A stretch of 64,000 nucleotides of DNA from an uncultured Phycisphaerales bacterium. Its GTDB lineage: Bacteria; Planctomycetota; Phycisphaerae; Tepidisphaerales; Tepidisphaeraceae. The stretch lies in assembly GCA_903871935.1 (NCBI GenBank), contig CAIQIQ010000095.1:62001-126000 (forward strand). Reading direction: 5' to 3'. Under the pieces are notes generated by a model, which made no database searches, was not told where the DNA came from, and saw nothing but the letters and a program-made list of their open reading frames with translations. Below are positions 25,759 to 33,124 of this stretch, piece after piece (position 1 is the stretch's first letter; the number at the start of each line of letters is the position of its first letter). Position numbers and translations under genes: made by a program.

Positions 25759-27150
25759 GGGGTCTGCTTCAGGCGGTGGCGGGGTAGGGTCTTTCCACGC
25801 GGATAGATCGATATATTGATCGTCGCATGGCCGGCCGCGCGTATCCGTGTAGCCATACATGGCGCACAATGGGATGAACGATTCATCCTTCGTCTGCATG
25901 ATGCCGTCTTCGCCCGCCGAGATAAGAATGGGGCGTCTGCCATCGGCGACGATCATGTATCCAAACGGAGCACCACTCGCGGACATGGGATCGACGGGGA
26001 CGGCAGGAAGATACGCCGGGACCAGTTCATTCAGAGCGCGGGGATACGTGCCGTGGTCAGCGCGGTATAGGGCAGTGGCGAGCGAGATGGCCGCAACACG
26101 CTGATACATACGTCCCCTGAACGAGATTATCTCAAGACGAGAAGATGCGCCTACTCCGAAGAAGCGTATGGCCCATGGTCGCTTCTGAGCATTTCGCAGA
26201 GCAGTGGTAGGCAAGCTCTGTTCCCTTATCACCGATCCGCGGGAGTCCTCCATTGCCAGTGCCTGGGCAACAGCCAGCATATGTGCCGGCCGGAGGATGT
26301 GGAGGTTGTACGCGTTGATCATGTCCAGGGAGAACACTCCCTCTTCGTACAGAGCGCTGGCATACGACTGTCCGATGACCTCATCGTGCAAGAGTGTCTT
26401 GATCAGCGACTGGGCCTGGCCTCTGGATGCAGGACCGGCGAGCATTGACGTCGCCCGATCGTCGGCGGACGAGATCCTTATGTCGGTGGCGATCACGAGG
26501 AGCCGATTTGCAGCCACAGCGCGGATGCCGTGGCCAACTAGTTTCGCCATCAGGAACGGGTATTCCGCGGTGGCATCCGAGAGAAACAGCAGGTCACTGA
26601 TCGTTTCAAGTGCGGCGGCGTCCTCACCACGGAAATGGTAGTATAGCGCGGTATCGCCCAGGACATTGGCGAGTTGTCGGTATTGAGAAAAACGCGGTCC
26701 CGCCAGCATCAGGATTGGCCCGGTCGGTGGAAAAGGCCCATGATCCACCTGGCCGATCAGGCGGGCTTGGCGCACCAGAGGGTAGATGCCGGCGTAGGCG
26801 GGATAGGCCTTGTTCATCATGGCATGCCACGCGGGCGGATAGGGTAGTTCCTCGCGAAAGGACATGGCGCTGGAAGCGGGAACGTCCACGGTGGGGCTGC
26901 TGTTCATTGCCTGGCGCAAGGGAATCAGGGCGTTTTGCCCATCAGGCAGGCGCCGCGTGCACAAATCCTCGCGCGACACCGGCCGGCCGGCGGCGCGCAG
27001 TTTGGCGACCTCGCGATCCAGCGTGCGCTGGGCGTACCAGAACCAGAGGCACCAGATACCGGCCAGTAACAACACTGCGGCGGTGCCACCAATCGCAAAC
27101 CGCTTGAGCCACCAGAAACGTGGGAGATTGGTTGGCTTGGATGCGGCCAT
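25639..27150 (-). CDS. membrane-anchored protein of unknown function with Pro/Gln-rich tail
   Basis: The 503-residue protein has one transmembrane helix (about residues 18-40), a long helical extracytoplasmic domain and, near residues 370-440, a segment resembling the end of a type II pseudopilin (ATALYRADHGTYPRALNEL, DPMSASGAPFGY). The last 45 residues are Pro, Asp and Gln rich and are encoded within the region overlapping the convergent gene. A TAGACT element at 27159-27164 lies eight bases before the ATG. Function is unknown; similar architectures are common in planctomycetes. Confidence 0.65.
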   Translation of the reverse strand: MAASKPTNLPRFWWLKRFAIGGTAAVLLLAGIWCLWFWYAQRTLDREVAKLRAAGRPVSREDLCTRRLPDGQNALIPLRQAMNSSPTVDVPASSAMSFREELPYPPAWHAMMNKAYPAYAGIYPLVRQARLIGQVDHGPFPPTGPILMLAGPRFSQYRQLANVLGDTALYYHFRGEDAAALETISDLLFLSDATAEYPFLMAKLVGHGIRAVAANRLLVIATDIRISSADDRATSMLAGPASRGQAQSLIKTLLHDEVIGQSYASALYEEGVFSLDMINAYNLHILRPAHMLAVAQALAMEDSRGSVIREQSLPTTALRNAQKRPWAIRFFGVGASSRLEIISFRGRMYQRVAAISLATALYRADHGTYPRALNELVPAYLPAVPVDPMSASGAPFGYMIVADGRRPILISAGEDGIMQTKDESFIPLCAMYGYTDTRGRPCDDQYIDLSAWKDPTPPPPEADPLPEDTQPDNGQKPDAPGNDNQPKQAGQQPQTGNGHGDQK

Positions 27151-27263
27151 GAGCCAGTAGTCTACCTCATGTCATCACCTCGATCACCAGCAACTCATCA
27201 GCACGGTTGGGGAAATGGCAAATTGACTCCTCGGATGGGCGTTACTACATTCCCGGTAGCCTC

Positions 27264-27315
27264 AGGCCCTGTCTGAGAAGCCCATGCCCCACGATGGGTT
27301 TTTCAGACAGGGCCT
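27264..27315. repeat. 52-base hairpin with AGGCCCTGTCTG termini
   Basis: Two 22-base arms (27264-27285 and 27294-27315) match at 20 of 22 positions around an 8-base loop. In an RNA made from the + strand both mismatches become G-U pairs. The outer sequence CTAGGCCCTGTCTG recurs elsewhere in the window. It lies directly upstream of the guanine-deaminase-like gene and may be a small MITE-like or REP-like element, or a terminator for upstream transcription. Confidence 0.7.
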
Positions 27316-27335
27316 AGTCTCGCAGGAGTCCATCG

Positions 27336-28601
27336 ATGCAGACGCTTCTTGGAACCGTGCTTCGTCCGCAATCCCCCACCGACTGCCAGATCCTCAGCGG
27401 GATGACCCTGCGGATCGGCAAGGATGGGCGCATTGCCGAGCTTTCTTCCGCGCATACGGCCGCCAAAGATGTCGTCGGAGGCCAAGATCGATGGATCCTT
27501 CCAGGGTTCATCGACGCCCACCTGCATCTGCCGCAATGGGATCGGCGCGGCATCGATGGGCTGAACCTGCACGACTGGCACAAGCGGGTCATTTACCCGG
27601 CCGAGGCACGCTTCCGTGATGCCGACTTTGCCGAAAAGCTCGCCGAACAGTTTGTCTCAGGAATGATCGCCAACGGCACCACCACCGCGGTGAGTTTCGG
27701 CAGCCCCTTTGCCGCCGCGACGGATCGGGCATTTGCGGTCTTCGCCCGGCGCGGGTTCCGTGCGGTGCACGGCATGGTCCTGAACGATCAGCAGGTGCCT
27801 GATGAGATCCGGCAGGATGCGGACAAGGCGATCGATGAGGCGCGGCAACTGGCCGCCCATTGGCATGGCGCTGAGGGTGGCCGGCTCAGTTACGCCTTCA
27901 GCCCGCGCAGCCCGATCTGCTGCAGCGAAAAACTGATGCGCGCTGCGGCCGCCCTGTCGCAGATGCTGCGCTGCTACCTGCAGACGAACGTGGCCGAGTC
28001 ACTGGCCGAAGAGACCGCCATCCGCGATGCCTTCCCGGAAAGCGTTGACGACCTGGAGATCTATGCCGAGATGGGAATGCTCACCTCGCGCACGCTGCTG
28101 GGGCACGGCGTTTTCCTCACGCGGCAGCAGCGCGACCAAGTGGCGCGAGCGGGCACAACGCTTGTGCATTGCCCCACCGCCAACCTGTTCATGGAAAGCG
28201 GGATGATGGACTACGTGGCGCACCGGTCGGCCGGCATACGCGTGGCACTGGGCAGCAGCATCGCGGCCGGTCCCGATCCGTTTATGCCCCGCGTCGCCAT
28301 CGAGGCCATCCAGACGGCCAAAGCGCTCAAGGTTCACGCCATCCCGCGGCGGTCCTATCCTGTACCGACGCCGGCCGAGGCCTGGTGGGCGCTGACGCGC
28401 GGGGCGGCCGAAGCGCTGGGCATGACCAACCGGATCGGCAACCTCGACGTCGGTTTCGAGGCCGACTGCCTGGTCGTCAAGCCCGAGCCATGGATCGCGC
28501 AGCTTCCCCCGCAGCAGCAGGCCTCGGCTCTGCTCTATACGCTGGGGCCGGATCAGATCGAGCACGTGTTCATCGCCGGCAAACGCGTGGGACCACAGTA
28601 G
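27336..28601 (+). CDS. guanine deaminase-like amidohydrolase lacking two metal ligands
   Basis: The 421-residue TIM-barrel protein aligns with guanine deaminases. It has PGFIDAHLHLPQ (H62 and H64), YAFSPRSPICCSEKL, LQTNVAES near residue 215, GHGVFLT (H257) and HCPTANLFMESG near residue 279. At strand 5, where deaminases have QTH, it has Asn218. At strand 8, where they have GTD, it has GSS (Ser308). Two of the usual metal or catalytic residues are therefore replaced, and ordinary guanine deaminase activity is doubtful. CAGGAG lies eight bases before the ATG. Its last 111 bases are repeated after the HigBA genes. Confidence 0.78.
   Translation: MQTLLGTVLRPQSPTDCQILSGMTLRIGKDGRIAELSSAHTAAKDVVGGQDRWILPGFIDAHLHLPQWDRRGIDGLNLHDWHKRVIYPAEARFRDADFAEKLAEQFVSGMIANGTTTAVSFGSPFAAATDRAFAVFARRGFRAVHGMVLNDQQVPDEIRQDADKAIDEARQLAAHWHGAEGGRLSYAFSPRSPICCSEKLMRAAAALSQMLRCYLQTNVAESLAEETAIRDAFPESVDDLEIYAEMGMLTSRTLLGHGVFLTRQQRDQVARAGTTLVHCPTANLFMESGMMDYVAHRSAGIRVALGSSIAAGPDPFMPRVAIEAIQTAKALKVHAIPRRSYPVPTPAEAWWALTRGAAEALGMTNRIGNLDVGFEADCLVVKPEPWIAQLPPQQQASALLYTLGPDQIEHVFIAGKRVGPQ
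28491..28601 (+). repeat. 111-base direct repeat, left copy (3' end of deaminase-like gene)
   Basis: The last 36 codons plus stop of the deaminase-like gene, from TGG ATC GCG to TAG, recur at 29420-29530 with nine differences. Seven differences are synonymous third-position changes, one is CAG to AAG, and one swaps TAG for TAA. The two copies flank the HigBA cassette and begin 929 bases apart. Confidence 0.95.
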
Positions 28602-28705
28602 GCTCCCCGCTGCCGGCCATTGGCGTTTCGCGATTGGAGTTTTGATTCCGGAGGGGCGGGATTGGGGATCGGGCGGTGTGAGGTCGTCTCTGATGGCTTA
28701 CCGCC

Positions 28706-28744
28706 CGATATAGTACTTGCACTATATCGCCTATGTACTATAAT
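28706..28744 (+). promoter_or_regulatory. HigBA promoter with overlapping operator palindromes
   Basis: TTGCAC (28717-28722), a 16-base spacer and a perfect TATAAT (28739-28744) form a strong promoter. A perfect palindrome with 9-base arms, CGATATAGT (28706-28714) and ACTATATCG (28721-28729), covers the -35. A second pair, ATAGTAC (28710-28716) and GTACTAT (28735-28741), spans from the -35 to the -10. Transcription should begin near 28751, next to the ATG at 28753. Confidence 0.7.
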
Positions 28745-28752
28745 GCGTGAGC

Positions 28753-29094
28753 ATGTGGAACGTCCTGGCGACGGATGAGTTCGACACTTGGCTTGGCGAG
28801 CAGGTCGGCGATTGCCGCCAGCAGGTCATCCGCGTTGTGACCTTGCTCCGAATATCAGGACCCGCGCTGGGGCGACCCTATGCCGATACGCTGAAGGGGT
28901 CGCGATTCGCCAACATGAAGGAGCTTCGGATCAACGCCAGAGGCATGGCCGTACGCATCGCCTTTGCCTTCGATCCACAGCGCAATGCCCTGTTGCTCGT
29001 AGCCGGTGACAAACGCGGAGTGAGCGAACAACGATTCTACCGGCAGTTGATCGACAAGGCCGACAGGCTCTACGCAGAGTATCTCACGAGGTGA
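28753..29094 (+). CDS. higB: HigB-like (Gp49/RelE superfamily) toxin
   Basis: The 113-residue RelE-fold toxin of the phage Gp49-like/HigB group begins MWNVLATDEFDTWLGEQ. It has LGRPYADTLKGSRFANMKELR in the middle and a C-terminal basic helix (DKRGVSEQRFYRQLIDKADR). Such toxins cleave mRNA on ribosomes. I chose the ATG at 28753 over the GTG at 28747 because the perfect -10 ends at 28744, so an mRNA would start close to the ATG. The toxin gene comes first, as is usual for higBA, and its stop overlaps the antitoxin ribosome binding site. Confidence 0.88.
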   Translation: MWNVLATDEFDTWLGEQVGDCRQQVIRVVTLLRISGPALGRPYADTLKGSRFANMKELRINARGMAVRIAFAFDPQRNALLLVAGDKRGVSEQRFYRQLIDKADRLYAEYLTR

Positions 29095-29097
29095 ACT

Positions 29098-29403
29098 ATG
29101 AAGACAACTCCCATTGATCAGGTGCTCAGGAAACACTACAGCGACAAGGAGATTGCCGACGCCCACAAGTGGGCAACCAAAGAGGCCCAGCGGATGGCGC
29201 TGCGGGAACTGCGCAAAAGCCTCGGTATCACCCAGAAGCAACTTTCGCGGTCTCTGAAGGTCAGTCAGCCGGTTATATCCGATATGGAAAACCGGGCCGA
29301 CTATCAGCTAACCACCCTGCGCCGAGTTGTCCATGCACTTGGCGGCGAGTTGGATATCATCGCCAGATTCCCCGGCCGGGTTGTCGCACTGCATGTGGCG
29401 TGA
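29098..29403 (+). CDS. higA: HigA-like antitoxin, XRE-family helix-turn-helix
   Basis: The 101-residue protein has an N-terminal extension and an XRE helix-turn-helix at about residues 40-92 (LRKSLGITQKQLSRSLKVSQ, then VISDMENRADYQLTTLRRVV). HigA binds HigB and represses the operon, here probably at the palindrome 28706-28729. GAGGTGA precedes the ATG and contains the toxin stop codon, which couples the two. The gene ends only 16 bases before the right copy of the 111-base repeat. Confidence 0.9.
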   Translation: MKTTPIDQVLRKHYSDKEIADAHKWATKEAQRMALRELRKSLGITQKQLSRSLKVSQPVISDMENRADYQLTTLRRVVHALGGELDIIARFPGRVVALHVA

Positions 29404-29419
29404 TCACGCTATCGCGCCC

Positions 29420-29530
29420 TGGATCGCGCAGCTTCCCCCGCAGCAGCAGGCCTCCGCGCTGCTCTATACGCTGGGGCCGGATCAGATCGAGCATGTGTTC
29501 ATTGCCGGAAAGCGCGTGGGACCGAAGTAA
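29420..29530 (+). pseudogene. orphan 3' end of the guanine-deaminase-like gene (right repeat copy)
   Basis: This fragment encodes WIAQLPPQQQASALLYTLG and onward to GKRVGPK and a TAA stop, the same C-terminus as the intact gene at 27336-28601, but has no start or upstream part. The sequence differences from the left copy are almost all synonymous, so both copies evolved as coding sequence before being brought together. Its stop lies 15 bases before the next gene. This suggests that this copy is the original chromosomal gene end and that the cassette supplied the left copy. Confidence 0.85.
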
Positions 29531-29545
29531 CGGCATGGCAGGTGC

Positions 29546-30196
29546 ATGATGGAAAACGCAGTTTGCCTGCCCACCGGTCGAGCCGCCGTACGCTGGCCTC
29601 CGCGGGTGCACAAGTCGCAACTCCGCCGGCTGTACGCTTCGATTCCCACAGATCAACTCGACGAGAAACTCGTTGATGATGTGGGGATCTCGCTCTACAT
29701 GCGCTGCCAGGCAATCATCACTATCTCCAAGGCGCGCCAGGGCCAGGTGCTCTGCCCGGTGTGCAACCGCGCCGGCAGGGAGCAGTTCATCAGCCGCCGT
29801 GGCCACGCGCGCGAGGAGCTTATCCACTGTCCGCAATGCGGCTGGGAGATCACCTGGGCCGACTATCAGCGCACATTCCAGAAGAAGCAGTTCAACGAAG
29901 GCGGCGCTGGCGAGGGCTTTCGCCGCTACCTCGAACACTACCCAAAGTGCCGCACCCCGTGGGAGAAGATGCTCGCCATTGACCTGCTCATCCATGAGTT
30001 CCACTATTCACTGCGCAGCGAGCCGGACCGGCCGACCCGGGCAGCCTGCGTGAATCTGATCGAGGGAAGACTGGCGGATGTGGTGAGGTGCCTGAATGAG
30101 ATCTCTGGTGTCACCGGCGAACATCCAGAGCTTACCGAGCGCCATCGGGCCTGGAAGGCGAAGTGCATCGCGGCCGGCAATTGGCACCCGAAGTAG
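29546..30196 (+). CDS. zinc-ribbon protein of unknown function
   Basis: The 216-residue protein has a central four-cysteine ribbon (CPVCNRAG at about residues 72-79 and CPQCGWEITW at about 95-104). A helical C-terminal domain follows (EKMLAIDLLIHEFHYSL, then a segment rich in Glu and Arg). I do not recognise the family by name, though similar zinc-ribbon proteins occur in soil bacteria. AGGTG precedes the tandem ATG codons. Before the HigBA insertion it probably followed the deaminase-like gene by 15 bases, so the two may have formed an operon. Confidence 0.65.
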   Translation: MMENAVCLPTGRAAVRWPPRVHKSQLRRLYASIPTDQLDEKLVDDVGISLYMRCQAIITISKARQGQVLCPVCNRAGREQFISRRGHAREELIHCPQCGWEITWADYQRTFQKKQFNEGGAGEGFRRYLEHYPKCRTPWEKMLAIDLLIHEFHYSLRSEPDRPTRAACVNLIEGRLADVVRCLNEISGVTGEHPELTERHRAWKAKCIAAGNWHPK

Positions 30197-30208
30197 GGGA
30201 GGGTGTGG

Positions 30209-30214
30209 TATACT
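30209..30214 (+). promoter_or_regulatory. -10-like TATACT six bases before the small-protein start
   Basis: TATACT ends six bases before the ATG at 30221. A GGGGAGGG stretch lies too far upstream of this ATG to act as its ribosome binding site. Leaderless expression of the pair is likely. Confidence 0.4.
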
Positions 30215-30220
30215 CTGTCC

Positions 30221-30442
30221 ATGGTCTCTGAACGTGACAATGTGACACCTGCCATCGCGCCATGCAGCATGGACGATGTGATCGAGTTGTATGCGCGAGA
30301 TGTGGACTGTTCGCTTCTGCGCGCGAACCTTCGTCGGACTGTGGATCAGCGGCTCGCCCAAGCCGAGGAGATGTTCGCACTAAGAGCCGAACTGCAGAAC
30401 GCGGTGCGGCGCGCGGAGGCGAAGGCAAATGCAGACACGTGA
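30221..30442 (+). CDS. small helical protein paired with a nucleotidyltransferase
   Basis: The 73-residue protein is mostly helical, with SMDDVIELYARDVDCSLL, then a charged helix around QRLAQAEEMFALRAEL and a basic end. I do not recognise a named domain. It overlaps the next gene by 14 bases, which indicates translational coupling. The pair has the layout of a toxin-antitoxin module, and a similarly arranged pair exists at 60178-60847 on the other strand. I took the ATG at 30221 because a TATACT element lies just upstream. Confidence 0.6.
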   Translation: MVSERDNVTPAIAPCSMDDVIELYARDVDCSLLRANLRRTVDQRLAQAEEMFALRAELQNAVRRAEAKANADT

Positions 30443-30929
30443 ACTGTTGGCCACATTGAGCCGGGGAAATGTTGAATTCATCATCGTGGGCGGCATTGCG
30501 GCCATCGCCCACGGAAGCGCCAGATTCACCCAGGACCTGGATATATCGTACCGCCGAACACCGGACAACCTGCGCAAACTGGCCCAAACGTTGGCGCCAA
30601 TGAAGCCCTATCTGCGCGGCGTACCACCAGGGTTGCCATTCAAACTCGATCCCCAGACGCTTGAGAGCGGGCTAAACTTCACGCTGACCACTACGATGGG
30701 CGATCTTGACCTTCTTGGCGAGATTACCGGCGCTGGCACCTACGACGAGATCCTGCCTGAGTCAATTGAGGTCGAAGTGATGGGTGAAAAGGTGCGGATT
30801 GTATCGCTGGATTGCCTGATTCGCATGAAAAAGGCGGCAGGGCGCATCAAGGACATTGATGCATTGGCGGAACTTCAGAAACTCGCCGCGGAGAAAACGC
30901 GGCTGCGCGAAGAGCGCCACGCCACATAG
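30429..30929 (+). CDS. minimal nucleotidyltransferase (AbiEii/MNT-like)
   Basis: The 166-residue protein has the nucleotidyltransferase core: VEFIIVGGIAAIAHGSARFT at residues 15-34, followed by QDLDISYRR with the DxD pair at about residues 36-38. A C-terminal segment with CLIRMKKAAGRIKDIDAL is typical of AbiEii-like minimal enzymes. Such proteins often act as toxins or antitoxins by modifying RNA or a partner toxin. It follows a small helical protein with overlapping reading frames. The ATG lies within the end of that gene. Confidence 0.75.
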   Translation: MQTRELLATLSRGNVEFIIVGGIAAIAHGSARFTQDLDISYRRTPDNLRKLAQTLAPMKPYLRGVPPGLPFKLDPQTLESGLNFTLTTTMGDLDLLGEITGAGTYDEILPESIEVEVMGEKVRIVSLDCLIRMKKAAGRIKDIDALAELQKLAAEKTRLREERHAT

Positions 30930-31022
30930 CACCGGCCGACGCAATGCATTTCGAACCGCGCGCCATTGCCCGTGTTGGCCTTCCTCGGCTATCTTTCCAG
31001 CACCATCAAAGAAGGAGATCAC

Positions 31023-32129
31023 ATGGCGTTTAACGGGCTTGGAATGAATCTCGGCAATCTTTCGCGTCTTTCCTCGGCGTTGACCCGCTCAATCAGTGCG
31101 GAGAACTTTACGGGCGAAAAAGGCAAGGCAGGTATGGCCACCGAAGGCACCGGCGCCAATTGCGCCCGTGAGCTTGGCCGCGGATGGAAGATTAGCCCCT
31201 CCGTGCACATCAAAGCCGGGGAAACCTTTACGCTCTGCGACATCCAGGATTCGGGCGCTATCCAGCATATCTGGATGACGCCGGCCTGCTGGAAGAATCA
31301 GGTCCAGGCCGGCCGCCACAGCATCATTCGCATCTACTGGGATGGCCAGGAGCAGCCTTCGGTGGAATGCCCCGTCGGCGATTTCTTCGCCAGCGCCTTT
31401 GCCAGTGTGCAGACGTATCGGCAAGTCAATTCGCTGCCGGTCTGCGTGAATCCGGGTTCTGCCTATAACTGTTACTGGGAAATGCCCTTCCGCAAGCGTT
31501 GCCGGATCACCATGCAGAACATCGGCATGGAAGATCTGACCCTCTATTACCAGATCGACTACACGCTGACGCAGGTGCCGGAAGAGTGCGCGTACTTCCA
31601 CGCACAGTTCCGCCGGACCAACCCCCTTCCGTATAAAGAGGTCTATACGATCCTCGATGGCGTGAAGGGCGAGGGCCACTACGTCGGCACCTACATGGCC
31701 TGGGGTGTGAACAACAATGGCTGGTGGGGTGAGGGCGAGATCAAGTTCTCCATGGACGGTGATACCGAGTTCCCCACTATCTGCGGCACGGGCACCGAAG
31801 ACTATTTCTGCGGCTCGTACAACTTCGAGAATAGAGAGACCAAGCAGTACCAGGAGTTCACGACACCCTATGCCGGTCTGGCACACGTCGTGAAAGGTGA
31901 CGGAGTATACCAGTCACAGCAGCGCTTCAGCCTGTACCGCTGGCACATCATGGACCCCATCCGCTTCGCCAAAGATTTGCGGGTGACGATCCAGGCCTTG
32001 GGCTGGCGCCAGGGCGGCCGCTACCTGCCAATGCAGGATGACATCGCCTCGGTGGCATTCTGGTATCAGACCCTCCCTGCCGCCCCGTTTCCACAACTGC
32101 CGGATCGGGATTATCTGGAGATCATCTAA
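31023..32129 (+). CDS. GH172-type (DUF2961) glycoside hydrolase
   Basis: The 369-residue protein contains the DUF2961 double jelly roll now classed as GH172, which includes enzymes acting on fructofuranosides and arabinofuranosides. Typical blocks are DIQDSGAIQHIWMT near residue 72, WWGEGEIKFSMDG near residue 237 and GTGTEDYFCGSYNF near residue 256; the last two carry the likely catalytic acids. There is no signal peptide, so it may act on imported oligosaccharides. AAGGAGAT lies five bases before the ATG, and I rejected an upstream start at 30966. Confidence 0.82.
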   Translation: MAFNGLGMNLGNLSRLSSALTRSISAENFTGEKGKAGMATEGTGANCARELGRGWKISPSVHIKAGETFTLCDIQDSGAIQHIWMTPACWKNQVQAGRHSIIRIYWDGQEQPSVECPVGDFFASAFASVQTYRQVNSLPVCVNPGSAYNCYWEMPFRKRCRITMQNIGMEDLTLYYQIDYTLTQVPEECAYFHAQFRRTNPLPYKEVYTILDGVKGEGHYVGTYMAWGVNNNGWWGEGEIKFSMDGDTEFPTICGTGTEDYFCGSYNFENRETKQYQEFTTPYAGLAHVVKGDGVYQSQQRFSLYRWHIMDPIRFAKDLRVTIQALGWRQGGRYLPMQDDIASVAFWYQTLPAAPFPQLPDRDYLEII

Positions 32130-32143
32130 ACAAGCAGGCTCTG

Positions 32144-32324
32144 CCCGCTTAGCAGGCGGTAACAATGGCACTCCATGGCGGCGCAAAATGCGCCGGATTA
32201 CCGGTATGCGCTTCCGAGGGGCGTGATACAATGCGCGTCATAAGCCCGCGACCCGCTTAGCGCATGTAACATTGAGCCCTTGTGGCTACACATTGACGTA
32301 CATAAGCGTGGCCGCGGCTTTTTT
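32144..32324 (+). ncRNA. candidate structured RNA region between convergent genes
   Basis: This 181-base stretch can fold into a three-way junction. The closing stem is CGGTAA (32157-32162) with TTACCG (32198-32203). The hairpins are ATGG/CCAT (32165-32176) and GGCGCA/TGCGCC (32180-32194). A second unit starting with the same CCCGCTTAGC 10-mer (32144 and 32252) forms CGCTT/AAGCG plus ATGTA/TACAT around an AGCC/GGCT hairpin. It ends in GC-rich sequence and six T residues (32319-32324), which could terminate transcription. A TACAAT at 32226 could serve as a promoter. Function is unknown, and it may simply be the GH172 terminator region. Confidence 0.35.
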
Positions 32325-32331
32325 GTTTTGC

Positions 32332-33015
32332 CTAGAGCCTGGGATACATCCCCTCTGCCACTTCCTCCAGCGCCGCCCGGTTCCGTACGCCGATTGCCCC
32401 TCCCTCTTCCGTCTCGATCACCTCACCATCGATCAACTGCCGCAGGCAGCGCGACAAGGTTTCGCTGGTCAGATTCAGATGGCTGGCCAGATGCTTCTTG
32501 AACGATGGCAGGTTGATCGTCTGCCCCTGCTGCTCCGAGAGGTTCAGCAGATGCCGCGCCACCCGCGAAATCGCATCGCGAAGCACGATATCCTCCAGCA
32601 GGTGCACAAACTGTTTGACCCGCATCGCCATCCCGCCCAGTAGCTGTAGACACAACTGGTGGTCTTCCTGCAGCGCCCGCCGGAAGGCGTCGTTAGGCAG
32701 CAGGATCGTCGTGGTATCTTCGATCGCTTCGACAAACGCCGGACTGTTCATCCCCAGGATCGATGCCACTTCCAGGAATGTCTCGCGCTTTCCGGCCAGA
32801 TGCAGCACATGCTCCTTGCCATTGGGCGAGAGCTTGTAGATGCGCACCAACCCTTCGCCGATCACATAGACTCCCGGGCATTCCTGCCCGTCATCGGCAA
32901 TCCGCTGCCCCTTCACGAACTGCTTCGGCTGCACCATGCGCAGCAGTCGCTCGCGGCTGGGACCCTGCACGCGGGCAAACAACGGGCACGTTGCCAGAAT
33001 CTCTTCGCTGGTCAT
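32332..33015 (-). CDS. Crp/Fnr family transcriptional regulator
   Basis: The 227-residue protein has an N-terminal cyclic-nucleotide-binding fold (LFARVQGPSRERLLRMVQPK, then GECPGVYVIGEGLVRIYK with one residue variation). A dimer helix and a C-terminal winged helix-turn-helix (HLASHLNLTSETLSRCLRQL) follow. It lacks the cysteine set of iron-sulfur FNR proteins, so an NNR/DNR or Crp-like ligand is more likely. I chose the ATG at 33015 (MTSEEILATCPLF) because it matches the family N-terminus and has GGTGA upstream; an ATG at 33072 is possible. It follows the YHS-domain gene on the same strand. Confidence 0.82.
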   Translation of the reverse strand: MTSEEILATCPLFARVQGPSRERLLRMVQPKQFVKGQRIADDGQECPGVYVIGEGLVRIYKLSPNGKEHVLHLAGKRETFLEVASILGMNSPAFVEAIEDTTTILLPNDAFRRALQEDHQLCLQLLGGMAMRVKQFVHLLEDIVLRDAISRVARHLLNLSEQQGQTINLPSFKKHLASHLNLTSETLSRCLRQLIDGEVIETEEGGAIGVRNRAALEEVAEGMYPRL

Positions 33016-33124
33016 ATCCGCTTCACCGTACTTCCCCGCCAATGTCTTGCCAAGCGTGCGCTGAAGCGCCATGTCCGATGGGCATGTGAGAAGCGGCGAT
33101 GAAGCCAGCGGCATGCGTGCGAAG

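Noticed and set aside
32144..32324. Integron attC site
   Set aside because: The stems lack the conserved R' and R'' (GTTRRRY/RYYYAAC) ends and no integrase is present in the window.
32332..33015. Oxygen-sensing FNR with an iron-sulfur cluster
   Set aside because: The N-terminal cysteine group needed for a 4Fe-4S cluster is absent. Only scattered cysteines occur.
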